64,000 nt of DNA, from contig JAFTCB010000038.1 in NCBI GenBank assembly GCA_017454905.1, forward strand, positions 18,163 through 82,162, read 5' to 3'. Every line of letters begins with the position of its first letter. Within the stretch, counting starts at the first letter, position 1. The position numbers and the translations under genes were made by a program. The stretch comes from Bacteroidales bacterium. Its GTDB lineage: Bacteria > Bacteroidota > Bacteroidia > Bacteroidales > UBA932. This document shows positions 16,687-25,570 of the stretch, one piece after another. Under the pieces are notes generated by a model. It saw nothing but the letters and a program-made list of their open reading frames with translations, searched no databases and was not told where the DNA came from.

Positions 16687-17633
16687 TTATGAATTCATAA
16701 TATAAATATACAGCCGACGTCTAGATGCGTTTGGAACGGTTGAATTGGGTAAACTCCGAACATAAAAATCACCATATCCAAAATAAAACGACTCAAAATT
16801 TGTTGGCGTGGAATTGTCAATCTCAACAGCTATTCTCAAATTGTCAGGACAAGCGCTGCAACTAGCATAAAACTCTAAAGAGATATTGGAGATGGTAGCC
16901 CCAGGTGTAGCGTAGAGTTCAGCCCCCACTGATCTGCGTAATAAGCATCTGTGGAGCATAGTTCCGCCTGCACAAAGAAATCCGGTGAGGAAAACTCAAA
17001 CATCCCCGTCTCAAAGAACAGATTCGACAAGGTAATCGCGTCCCATTCAGAACCCTTGGAGAGGCTGAGATAATATACATTCTCCCCGGTCCATTCGTAC
17101 CGCCAGACCTCACAGCCGTACTGAGCAGCCAAATCTTCCAAAACCCTAAGGTCCGACGTGCTCTTGAGTTTGGCAGCAAACACATTGTTCCTTGCCATGA
17201 ACCGCCCCTGATATTCCAGAATACGAGAAGCCAGAACAACATCCTCCCGATTACTTAATTCAGCGAGGTAATCGTCCGTAATAGCTCCGGCACCCGACTC
17301 CAAAATGAGTATGTCTGATGAATCTGGTGATTCAAATTGCAATTCTCCGCTTGGATTATAAACTTTTAATAAAGAGATGCCGTTCAAGATTTCCTTCAGA
17401 AAAAGTTCACGGGATTCATTATCCACGAATTTGAGAAAAAGCATGTCTTCCCGCTCCTGCAAGATTATTTTTTCTCCAAAATAATAATAAAATATGTCCG
17501 ATGCATTCGATCCTTTCGTCGCCGTCGCTAATTCCTCCGAATAACAGTCCGGTGTCTCATTAACGAAATCAAGTGGAGAACATGCTTCTATACAAAGAAG
17601 CACAAACATGATACTTGAAAACCCAAAAAACAT
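16687..17633 (-). pseudogene. S8 subtilisin-like protease reduced to propeptide; catalytic domain deleted
   Basis: From the ATG at 17633 a 252-residue frame (stop at 16875) has a lipoprotein signal (Cys at about 18) and then aligns with the propeptide of the intact S8 protease at 21138-23108: the Tyr-Tyr-Phe-Gly-Glu-Lys motif, a Phe-Phe-Glu-Thr-Gly segment and the landmark Gln-Trp-Gly-Leu that marks the start of the mature enzyme. It stops 13 residues later, before any catalytic residue. In the next frame a beta-rich tail of about 77 codons runs to 16687, resembling the C-terminal domain of such enzymes. So the protease domain seems to have been lost with a frameshift at the joint. Alternatively the short product works alone as a propeptide-type inhibitor. 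Confidence 0.6.
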
Positions 17634-17864
17634 GTGACTTTATAATCGTGTTAAATCGCTATTTACATTAACGAAAACTTTCAAAAAAACTGCCTCTCTT
17701 TTCTGTCGCATCCAGCCGCTCCAGGAGTTGCTCCTTAACCTGCAGCGGGGTCTCCTCGGAGTCCTTGGACACCGTCAGCTGCAGGGTGCTCTGCGGCATG
17801 AAGGTGGCCGCCAGCAAAACTCCCGTAATCTGATTACGAGACAGTTATATTACCTTGTATTAAG
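17634..17864. other. Region between TonB receptor and truncated S8 gene, with coding remnant
   Basis: 230 bases. The GC-richer part (about 17674-17800) has a minus-strand open stretch of 43 codons beginning Met-Pro-Gln-Ser-Thr-Leu-Gln-Leu and ending at a TAA, partly repeated at 15903-16012. I do not recognise the product; it looks like a gene fragment. Bases 17666-17676 repeat 17558-17568 (CATTAACGAAA). Confidence 0.5.
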
Positions 17865-19931
17865 CTAAAATGCTACCCGATAGCTGAAGTTCGGCAGGAT
17901 GGGCAGCAGGGCAAGTTCCCTCCAGGACTCCGACCGGGTGTCGAAATAGAGCAGGAAAGGGTTGAAATGGTTCGTCACGTTGCATACCCCAAGGTTGACC
18001 GTGTGCTCCACCCGACCGGTACGGAAACTCTTCTGCCAGCCCAGGTCGAGCCGGAAGATAGTGGGCATCTGGAAATTATTCAACCCGAAATAATACTCCG
18101 CCTGCCAGGAATCAGCCAAAAACGGCAATTCATACATCTCCGCAGCACCGTTCTCCCAATGGCCGCTCTGCAGGATCACCGTAGCGGTGAAACCCCGCCA
18201 TTGCGCCGTAGCATTCAGGACATGGCGCCGGTCGAAGCGTGCATGGAAGGGCTGCCCGTCTGCCAGCGTCGGGAAATCCTCCCGCGTCGTCTTCGAGAGC
18301 GTATAAGAAAGGCGCGCGTACCACTCCCCCTTTTGCAGTTCGGAGAGGACTTCCAGGCCGTAGGAACGTCCGTTGCCGAGTTCGACATACCGTTCCCAGG
18401 CTCCCAAAGCGCCGCTGAACAGCGCCTGCGAATACTTGTAATAGACCAGATTCTCCATCTGCTTGTAGAAGCCGCCCAGCGAGAAACTGAGCGCTCCGAA
18501 ACGGCCGGACAGACCGGCGCCGGCCTGACGGGACCGTTCCGGCCGTACACGCTCTCCGGTCGGGACCAACATATCCAGCGACCAGCCTACCGGCAGGCCC
18601 TCCAGCGCGTGATAATACTGCACCAGACGGTCGTAAGTGGCCTCCAGGGCCAAATGGCGGGTGAAGTTCCACTTTCCGGAGAAGCTCAGCTCTGGATCTG
18701 CGTGCGAACCGACGGCACCTCCATACAACCGGGCATTATCGTCCCCTGGCAGGAGATCGAACATCTGATAGTAGTTGGCCCGCACAGCCACTTTCAGCAT
18801 CAGATGGTCCGGGATCCGGTAATCCGCCTGCACCCAGCCTGTCATAAAAAGCGACCGCTCCACGCGGGACGTTTCACCGACCTGGTCGGGTGTGAACCAG
18901 GCGCTGCGGAGGTGAATCCCCTCCGCCAGCCGGAAGTGCTCCCCGAGCAGGTGATGCATTCCGGCATCCAGCGTAGCTTCCGTCAGATTGGACCGCAAGG
19001 ACAGGGTGTTCGGGGCCCCACGGTATATCTTTTCCTGCTTCTGGAAGTTTCCGTAACCATTTAACGACACAGTCGCGTCCATGCCTGTCCGCTCCCCTTC
19101 CCTGTGCCACTTGACCATCCCCACAAGGTTATGCCATCCCATCTGCTCGTGCGAGGCATCCGGCATGTTGAAGCCGTACAGGTCCTGACTGCCAAGAAAA
19201 GAAGCCGTCAGCGTGCTCTGTCCATCCATACGGAAAAGCAGCTTCGCATAGAGATCACCCACGGTAGCCTTGAACCGGTCAAGTCCGCCGAGCAGATCCG
19301 GAAGCATCCCTTTCACGGCACTGTACTCCCATGTCAGCGGAGAGATCCGAGCAGAGACGATGTATGACAGATTCCGGCCGAGAGGCCCCTCCGCTCCGGC
19401 ACTCAGCAGAAAGTTGTTCAAGGAGATACTGGTTTTCTGCTTCCCGGCAGGATCTTTCGTGACGATCCGGAGGTGGGCGGCAGTGAAATTGGATTCCGCC
19501 CCGTCAAATCCGCCCTTGCCCAGTTCCGCACTTTCAATCACGCCGGTCGGGACAACGGTTGTCAGACCCAGGATATGGGAATACCCATAGACCGGCACGC
19601 CGTCAAGGGAAAAGAGGTTGTTGCCCGTTCCGCCGCCGCGTATGTACATCGAGGTCGTACCATCCGCGCCTGTCGTCACGCCCGGCAGTCCCTGCACCCA
19701 GCGGATCGGATCACCCTCGCCCAAGGGCGAGACCACGTTCCGAATCCCCTCAAGCCCCGTCTTCAGACGGCCCAGACTCATTTCCACGCGGCGCACATCC
19801 GTCTTCACCGCCGCCTGCAGCGTATCACTCCAGGCCGTATCCTGGGCAAAGGACATGAAAGGCAGAAGGACTCCCAGACATCCGAGAAGCACCCGAATGC
19901 CACTACCACATTGCCCACCACCACCACTCAT
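17865..19931 (-). CDS. TonB-dependent receptor (DUF4249-associated type)
   Basis: 688 residues from the ATG at 19931; the frame is open further upstream but that part overlaps the DUF4249 gene and is not receptor-like. The signal peptide ends near Ser-Phe-Ala-Gln. The plug domain follows, with Val-Gln-Gly-Leu-Pro-Gly-Val, Tyr-Ile-Arg-Gly-Gly-Gly and Asn-Leu-Phe-Ser-Leu-Asp-Gly-Val-Pro-Val-Tyr, then a 22-strand-type barrel. The N-terminal carboxypeptidase-like domain of SusC proteins is lacking and the length is short for SusC. It overlaps the DUF4249 gene by 29 bp. Likely imports a ligand bound by that lipoprotein, perhaps peptides made by the adjacent protease. The last 55 bp are duplicated at 15288. 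Confidence 0.85.
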   Translation of the reverse strand: MSGGGGQCGSGIRVLLGCLGVLLPFMSFAQDTAWSDTLQAAVKTDVRRVEMSLGRLKTGLEGIRNVVSPLGEGDPIRWVQGLPGVTTGADGTTSMYIRGGGTGNNLFSLDGVPVYGYSHILGLTTVVPTGVIESAELGKGGFDGAESNFTAAHLRIVTKDPAGKQKTSISLNNFLLSAGAEGPLGRNLSYIVSARISPLTWEYSAVKGMLPDLLGGLDRFKATVGDLYAKLLFRMDGQSTLTASFLGSQDLYGFNMPDASHEQMGWHNLVGMVKWHREGERTGMDATVSLNGYGNFQKQEKIYRGAPNTLSLRSNLTEATLDAGMHHLLGEHFRLAEGIHLRSAWFTPDQVGETSRVERSLFMTGWVQADYRIPDHLMLKVAVRANYYQMFDLLPGDDNARLYGGAVGSHADPELSFSGKWNFTRHLALEATYDRLVQYYHALEGLPVGWSLDMLVPTGERVRPERSRQAGAGLSGRFGALSFSLGGFYKQMENLVYYKYSQALFSGALGAWERYVELGNGRSYGLEVLSELQKGEWYARLSYTLSKTTREDFPTLADGQPFHARFDRRHVLNATAQWRGFTATVILQSGHWENGAAEMYELPFLADSWQAEYYFGLNNFQMPTIFRLDLGWQKSFRTGRVEHTVNLGVCNVTNHFNPFLLYFDTRSESWRELALLPILPNFSYRVAF

Positions 19932-21078
19932 CTTCTTTAAAAATCTTATAAGGCAAACCATCATCGATATAATCATATTCCCCGGACCATTGCAACTTCC
20001 GGATGATCGCAGCGCCGAAGAGGCCCAGCGCGCCAGACAGATTAGTAAACACGTTGTCCCGCAGATAGATCGTTGAGAGGTCAGTGGATTCCTGGATCTC
20101 CTGTTTTGCATAGGCGTCCAGCAGATATTTATCATAATCTTCTGACACGGATGTGAATAGCAAGTAACCCTCATCCGGCTGCAAACCGGTGACCAGACCC
20201 CTGTCCCCGTAATACCATCGATAGAAGTCCGTACAGTTGTATTTGCCCTGCATGCTGCCCGAGATCACGAAAGTGTAAGACCGATTTTCTTCGTACGGTA
20301 TCTCAGGGAACCGGAGATACTTCCTGTGGAGTTCCGCACCTTCAAGCTGGGGATACAACTTGGCGATATGGGACCCTTCCACATACTCGTTGGGAATGTC
20401 GTCGCGCATCGGAGGGTCATATCCTCGGCCCAGCAGGTTAAAATCACTCGTCTGTGAGAAGGTAGTACAAATCTCATCGGCGACACGATGCCGATTCGCA
20501 TGCGGGTCATAATCCACGGCACAAATCCATAGCGGATCCTTTAATTCACGAAAGCCGTAACAACGCTGTCCGAGCGGGAGTTGCCCGAACTCTTCCGCAT
20601 TCGGGACAAAGACGTCTTCAGAAAAAAGAGAAGGATAATTCAAACCCGGAATACGCATTTTGAAAACAGCACTGGAGACCACTCCGGGATCGACGGGCAT
20701 CGTCTGCTCCGCAGAGATCGGCGCGTATCCCGGGACCCGGACGTCCAGGCGATATCGATGACCCGGAATTGCCGCATTGGCCAGGATCCAGTCGTCATCT
20801 TCCTTCCTCCGGAAAGAACCGGCATCCGTCCCGGCAGTCAAGTCCGTCAGAGTCACTTCCGCATCCGTCACGGGTGCGGATTGTTTCGAGTCCGGGCCTA
20901 TCGTAAAGAACAACTTCAGTTCCTGCACCGGATCATCCGTCAGGATACACCATACAACCACCATTCGAGGTTTATCCTCTGCATCCAAGGTGATATCCTT
21001 CACGCATGACATCAGACCGAGAAGGGCCGCCAGCCCGATTGCAGTCCGTCCTGATAATCTCAGAGGCATCTTCTTCAT
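19903..21078 (-). CDS. DUF4249 lipoprotein, partner of TonB receptor
   Basis: 391 residues from the ATG at 21078, giving a lipoprotein signal (LMSC, Cys at about 22) followed by Val-Lys-Asp-Ile-Thr-Leu-Asp. The first half is an Ig-like region with the DUF4249 pattern (Val-Val-x-x-x-Ile-Leu-Thr-Asp-Asp-Pro, then a Val-Thr-Asp-Ala-Glu-Val-Thr-Leu strand). The C terminus ends in several Trp residues. DUF4249 proteins are surface lipoproteins encoded next to short TonB-dependent receptors in Bacteroidota, where they probably cap the barrel as SusD does for SusC. It lies 60 bp downstream of the S8 protease gene. Confidence 0.8.
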   Translation of the reverse strand: MKKMPLRLSGRTAIGLAALLGLMSCVKDITLDAEDKPRMVVVWCILTDDPVQELKLFFTIGPDSKQSAPVTDAEVTLTDLTAGTDAGSFRRKEDDDWILANAAIPGHRYRLDVRVPGYAPISAEQTMPVDPGVVSSAVFKMRIPGLNYPSLFSEDVFVPNAEEFGQLPLGQRCYGFRELKDPLWICAVDYDPHANRHRVADEICTTFSQTSDFNLLGRGYDPPMRDDIPNEYVEGSHIAKLYPQLEGAELHRKYLRFPEIPYEENRSYTFVISGSMQGKYNCTDFYRWYYGDRGLVTGLQPDEGYLLFTSVSEDYDKYLLDAYAKQEIQESTDLSTIYLRDNVFTNLSGALGLFGAAIIRKLQWSGEYDYIDDGLPYKIFKEDEWWWWAMW

Positions 21079-21137
21079 GTTGACAAAGTTAGGAAAAAAC
21101 CTGATCCTCAACAACCATTGATACTTTTCTGCGAGAG

Positions 21138-23108
21138 TCAAAAATCCGGGAGGACATACAACGAATATTTAGCAGTATTAATATATGTTGACCCGTTGTA
21201 TATTTTGCAATACACGCTTAACGTAGAATTACTAGCCGGCCGCGGGAGAGTCATCTCCACTCCTGAATCATTTCCAACATAACTGAATAATGGCTTCCAA
21301 TAAGGGTCCCCCGATGTTCTAAAAGACCAATAATAGGTATATGACGAACTACACCACGAAGGGTCAAGCGAAAAATAGCCCGTAGTATTCTGGAAATCAC
21401 CCATGATAAGAGTATCTCCGGACAACGCAGCATAACCCATTGGGAGGTATGCGCTCATTCCTTGATTTCCAGAAGGAAGAGCAAGGTTTAAATCCCTAGC
21501 GACAGACACAGCAGCTGCTGCATCAACAAGACCATAACCTACCTCCGCATTCCTAGTCCCGTTGAACCGATTTGGGTAAGTGTAATATGAATATAGCCCG
21601 CCAGGGCTTATCTTCTTTGTTGTCATTTCAATGATTCGTACGACTTCCTCTCTTGTAATATTTGGGTTGGCAGCAATCATCAGGGCAGCGATGCCAGATA
21701 CATGAGGTGCCGCTGCAGAAGTCCCACTGAAATTTGTTTTTATGCCATTGTCGGGTTCTGTGGTTATATTGTTCTCTCCAGGAGCAACTACATCAAGAGC
21801 GTTACCATAATTTGAAGTGAACAATCGCGTTCCAGTAGATGTCATAGCACCAACGACCAAAATCCTATCATCAGCATTAGCCGGATAGGCAACACCGCTT
21901 GCTTCTTTTCCCGAAGAATAAACAACGACACAGCCCTTTCCAGATCGGCCTTGAACTAAAGCATCAGAAATCGCGTTTTCCAGAATAGTAGAATTAAAAG
22001 TCTCTCCCACCTCCGGGGCGCCCCAGCAACAGTTAATCACATCCGCCCCGTTTGCCGTGGCCCAAGCGAAACCACTTGCCAAGTCTGCACCAAGATCGTT
22101 AAAGGAATCGAAACTAGTACTGATTCGCAATATTTTAGCGTCATATGCCACACCGGCCATTTTATTATTGTTATTTCCGACAGCGGCCGCGATTCCAGCA
22201 ACATATGTTCCATGAGGATTTCCTGACATAACACAATAGCCTACATGATATTGAGTATCATAACACTCTATTGCAAGATTAGGGAACAAATCATCATTAT
22301 TCGGGTATATTGCAGAATCAATGATGGCAATCTTAGTTCCAGAACCCGTTGATATTTCCCATGCTCCTTCAACATTAATATCATATCCCGTGGATGTATT
22401 CTTTAATCCCCATTGTTGACTAAACAACGGATCATTAACAGAATGCTGTTGAACTGGAAGAAGAAATGCTGGGTCAATTCCTTGAAATAAACCGGTTTCA
22501 AAGAAAGCATTCGACGCTTCGATAGATGTCGAAAAACGGGAGCCTACAATTGACATCTTGTACCAACCGGGCATATATGGCACTTCTTGTACGATCTCCA
22601 CACCATTTTCTTCTGCCATTTGTTGTAGAGCATCCAGGTCTCCATCGTTTCTAAGTTGGACAAAAAAGAATTGAGTAGTCCCTATTGGTTGTCCATTATC
22701 ACAATCGAAATAAGGCAGTATTTTTTCTATTCTCCAATCTGCGCGCATTGCAGACAGTAGTTTTTCATACAAATCCGATGACTGCATCACTACCGGAATA
22801 CGAACTTTGATCAATCCCTTATCCGACGATTGATCTACGAATACAAGATTGTATTCCTGGCAAAGCGCTTTTATTTCTTCCGTATTCTCGAAAACAGACT
22901 CGATAAGCAAAAGATTAACAACCTTAAAACTGAGTATTATCTCCTTCTTCTCTCCACGATACCAATAATATTGGGCTGTATCGTGACTTTTTGTTTCACT
23001 TACAAGGTCCTCTTCCGCCCTGATTCCCAAGTCCATGATTCCGGTACATGCTGCTTGCAAGATAATAGAAAAACCCGCAAGCATCACCATTATTATTTGT
23101 TTGCACAT
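21138..23108 (-). CDS. S8 (subtilisin-like) protease, lipoprotein, with propeptide
   Basis: 656 residues. Lipoprotein signal (Cys21), propeptide to about 230, Gln-Trp-Gly-Leu at the mature start, then the S8 domain with Asp264 (AIIDSAI), His299 (NPHGTYVAG) and Ser464 (FSGTSAAAPHVSG), so the triad is intact. The oxyanion-hole Asn normally found in Ala-Ala-Gly-Asn is replaced: the segment here is Ser-Ser-Gly-Lys-Glu, putting Lys401 there. A beta-rich C-terminal domain of about 110 residues follows; it is not a typical type IX secretion tail. Preceded by the DUF3244 gene (72 bp) and followed by DUF4249 and the receptor. Visibly AT-richer than the flanking core genes. Confidence 0.85.
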   Translation of the reverse strand: MCKQIIMVMLAGFSIILQAACTGIMDLGIRAEEDLVSETKSHDTAQYYWYRGEKKEIILSFKVVNLLLIESVFENTEEIKALCQEYNLVFVDQSSDKGLIKVRIPVVMQSSDLYEKLLSAMRADWRIEKILPYFDCDNGQPIGTTQFFFVQLRNDGDLDALQQMAEENGVEIVQEVPYMPGWYKMSIVGSRFSTSIEASNAFFETGLFQGIDPAFLLPVQQHSVNDPLFSQQWGLKNTSTGYDINVEGAWEISTGSGTKIAIIDSAIYPNNDDLFPNLAIECYDTQYHVGYCVMSGNPHGTYVAGIAAAVGNNNNKMAGVAYDAKILRISTSFDSFNDLGADLASGFAWATANGADVINCCWGAPEVGETFNSTILENAISDALVQGRSGKGCVVVYSSGKEASGVAYPANADDRILVVGAMTSTGTRLFTSNYGNALDVVAPGENNITTEPDNGIKTNFSGTSAAAPHVSGIAALMIAANPNITREEVVRIIEMTTKKISPGGLYSYYTYPNRFNGTRNAEVGYGLVDAAAAVSVARDLNLALPSGNQGMSAYLPMGYAALSGDTLIMGDFQNTTGYFSLDPSWCSSSYTYYWSFRTSGDPYWKPLFSYVGNDSGVEMTLPRPASNSTLSVYCKIYNGSTYINTAKYSLYVLPDF

Positions 23109-23179
23109 AAATAGTCTATTTTTGAATAGATAATGCTCTCCGTTATTTTTCGATAAAGCAGATCCTGAATAAGGAACAT

Positions 23180-23563
23180 CTAAATAATAAATTCACCATA
23201 GTAAACCACCCCAGAGGGAAGAGTAAAAGTGATGGTCCATTGACCGGCCGTCCCTGAAATGGGCAGAAGCATCGGACCGGCAAGAGCGTTTACCAAAGAT
23301 TGACTATACTCTCCGGTTGTCTGGTTTTCAATTTCAATGACAATCGTGCCAAGATCATACAGGTAGTTTATCAGAACTGAAGATTTTACCGCGGAATAAA
23401 TGCCCAATATTGGTACAAACGCGGGAGCATGATAAGTAGGACCTCCTTCCATAGATCCCCCATCTCCTATGATGATCTCGATAGGATCATCACCATCAGC
23501 GTAAATGACATTAAAAGGAATTGTCAGCAATAATGCCGTCGCGAATAGTAAGATTTTTTTCAT
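23180..23563 (-). CDS. DUF3244 small secreted beta-sandwich protein
   Basis: 127 residues. A signal peptide (about 22 residues) is followed by the DUF3244 pattern: a Pro-Ile-x-Gly-Ile-Tyr strand, Leu-Gly-x-Ile-Val-Ile-Glu-Ile-Glu-Asn-x-x-Thr-Gly-Glu, then a Pro-Ile-Ser-Gly turn and a C-terminal Tyr-x-Gly-Glu-Phe-Ile-Ile strand. Proteins of this family are small Ig-like domains of unknown role. It is the first gene after a good promoter and sits before the S8 protease, so an inhibitor, chaperone or signal role for that protease is conceivable but unproven. Confidence 0.8.
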   Translation of the reverse strand: MKKILLFATALLLTIPFNVIYADGDDPIEIIIGDGGSMEGGPTYHAPAFVPILGIYSAVKSSVLINYLYDLGTIVIEIENQTTGEYSQSLVNALAGPMLLPISGTAGQWTITFTLPSGVVYYGEFII

Positions 23564-23787
23564 GATATGAGCTTCTAAACAATCGCAAAGTTAATAACAA
23601 CCATCCTCATCGTCACAAATAACGTCCCATAAAAATCTTACAATTCGTTTTTTAATAGCTTAAAAATCAAGTATTTATATAAAATAAGGAGAATAGAATC
23701 TTACATATTAATAACGGCGCAGAATCAAGCGCCATTAATTCGCTGCAATTCAACATATTGCGCCTGCACAACCTCCGAAAGGGGGAA
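23564..23787. other. AT-rich intergenic region before DUF3244 operon
   Basis: 224 bases, no gene seen. It holds the promoter at 23586-23619 and, near 23716-23733, a GGCGC/GCGCC hairpin that may end the TPR-regulator transcript, though without a long T tract. Confidence 0.5.
23586..23619 (-). promoter_or_regulatory. Promoter of DUF3244-S8-DUF4249-TonB operon
   Basis: On the minus strand TAACTTTG (23593-23586) matches the -7 element TAnnTTTG, and TTTG (23619-23616) stands 22 bases upstream as the -33 box. It lies 23 bases before the DUF3244 ATG. This is the best-formed promoter of the accessory island. Confidence 0.6.
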
Positions 23788-25485
23788 TCAGTTTTCAGGA
23801 GTTTTGACAGTTTTTCCCTTTACCAGGGGCAGGTAATCCGGATCATCAAGTTGCCGAATCCGTTCCTCCAGGCGATGCGTCTTGACATAAACATTGTTCG
23901 TGGTGATGCCCATCAATTCGGCTATCATATCTGCCCGTAACCCAGTTAGCCAGAAGCATAGAAAGCGTTCTTCCTGAGTCTTGCCATTTAACCCGAGATC
24001 TTCCTTTAAACGTGAAAACAATCCGTCCAGTTCTCGATCCAGACGACGTTCCAAGGCCCGATAATCTTGTTCTATTGCACAGATCTCCTGCAGGTCTTTC
24101 CGAAGCGCCCTCACAACTTCTTTGTCGGAAAAACGGCTGTTCTGCTCCATCCAAAGCCAATAACCATAACGGCCGCTATTGCGCAGTCTATCCAGCCGCT
24201 CCTGCTGCATTTGTTTCCGCAAGAGTTCAATTCGTGAAGACAGTTCTGACGAATAAATTTCCGTTCGATTCTCCTGTTCGCGCAGATCCTGCTCCAAAGC
24301 AGCGCGAATAGAGATGAGCCTGTCCCGCTCAAGACGCAGGCGCCGCTCCCGAAGAAGGAGAGCTATTGCCAAAAGAAGCAATAAAACAATGGTACTCAAG
24401 CCCAGAACACCCTGCTGAAGTTTTCTCTCTCGCTCCTGCTGGGCTTTTTGAAAATAATAATCCTGTAAGGCTTGTGAAACAGAGTCGCTCAGCGTCTCTA
24501 CTACTTCTTCATATTCAACATCCAGCATTGCCCGAAGATAGGTAAGGGCCCGCGTCTGGTCACCTCGGGACAAAGAGATACGATAAAGCCACGAAACGAC
24601 CTCGCTTCGGGAGGCATCCGGGAGAGCCTGCAATCTATCTATCAGAGCATCAGCTGTCTTCCTGTTACCCAATAAATCCAAAGCATAGGCATATGCGCCG
24701 ACTTCTTTGGGGGATAGAACCCCACTCGAGATTTCTCGTTTCCGATTCAGCAGATCAATAGCCCCTTGTGGATCTTTCTCGGAATGAAGCAACTTCATTC
24801 GAGCATAATTTGAGAGATAAATGGCTAACGCATGAGGATATGCATCTGAATGAGAAATGGCTTCTTGATACAGAGAATCCGCCAACGCCCAGTCTTTTCT
24901 TGTGTGGTATACCATTGCAAGATTTCCGAGAGCGGAATAATACATCGGGTCGCCGGATTCTTTCATGACAGACAGTTCCTTCTCAACATATTCCAACTCT
25001 TTTTGTGTATTGTGTACTGCATCATAGATGCTGGCGAACGCATTGTACAATAACGCTACGGCATGGGTATCTGTTGCCTCTTCGGCATAGTACTCTGCTT
25101 GAGAGAAAGCAATTGCCGCGGCACTCAGATTTCCATTGTCCTGCTGAATTCGACCTTGATAATAACAGGTTTTCATCCTGTCATCCGGACTGCCGTGGCG
25201 AGAGAACCAGGCGGTGGCGTCTTCCAGCAGGCCCGGGACGGTAATGTCCTCATAGCACTTATCCAGCGCCATCGTGTGCAGGAGGGAATACCGTGCCCGG
25301 AGGCCGCGGCCGCGGACGGCCGTGCTGTCCAGAGCCCGGAGTACCGCCAGCGCGCTGTCGGGGCGGTCGTTGATGTAGGTCTCCACGTCATCCATCACCC
25401 TGGTTATACGGTATCCGGGCAGGGATTTGCAGCCGGGGAACAGTACAAGTGCAACAGCGATCAGAACGACAGAAACAGTTTTCAT
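23788..25485 (-). CDS. TPR lipoprotein/membrane regulator with C-terminal HTH
   Basis: 565 residues. The N terminus has a lipoprotein-like signal (FPGC), then TPR-type helical repeats to about residue 340, one membrane span (about 360-382), a long coiled coil (about 385-460) and a C-terminal LuxR/sigma-region-4-like helix-turn-helix (Gln-Glu-Glu-Arg-Phe-Leu, then Met-Ile-Ala-Glu-Leu-Met-Gly-Ile-Thr-Thr-Asn-Asn-Val). This is the Bacteroidota design of a periplasmic TPR sensor linked through the membrane to a DNA-binding domain. Placed divergently in function though not in strand, just upstream of the protease/receptor operon, it probably controls it. The signal sensed is unknown. Confidence 0.75.
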   Translation of the reverse strand: MKTVSVVLIAVALVLFPGCKSLPGYRITRVMDDVETYINDRPDSALAVLRALDSTAVRGRGLRARYSLLHTMALDKCYEDITVPGLLEDATAWFSRHGSPDDRMKTCYYQGRIQQDNGNLSAAAIAFSQAEYYAEEATDTHAVALLYNAFASIYDAVHNTQKELEYVEKELSVMKESGDPMYYSALGNLAMVYHTRKDWALADSLYQEAISHSDAYPHALAIYLSNYARMKLLHSEKDPQGAIDLLNRKREISSGVLSPKEVGAYAYALDLLGNRKTADALIDRLQALPDASRSEVVSWLYRISLSRGDQTRALTYLRAMLDVEYEEVVETLSDSVSQALQDYYFQKAQQERERKLQQGVLGLSTIVLLLLLAIALLLRERRLRLERDRLISIRAALEQDLREQENRTEIYSSELSSRIELLRKQMQQERLDRLRNSGRYGYWLWMEQNSRFSDKEVVRALRKDLQEICAIEQDYRALERRLDRELDGLFSRLKEDLGLNGKTQEERFLCFWLTGLRADMIAELMGITTNNVYVKTHRLEERIRQLDDPDYLPLVKGKTVKTPEN

Positions 25486-25570
25486 TGCAGCCTTTTCTTA
25501 ATTGTATAAATATACACGAAAATTCATTGATTTGCAACACTTTTCCCCAAGAACAGCCGCCAGGAAAAAC

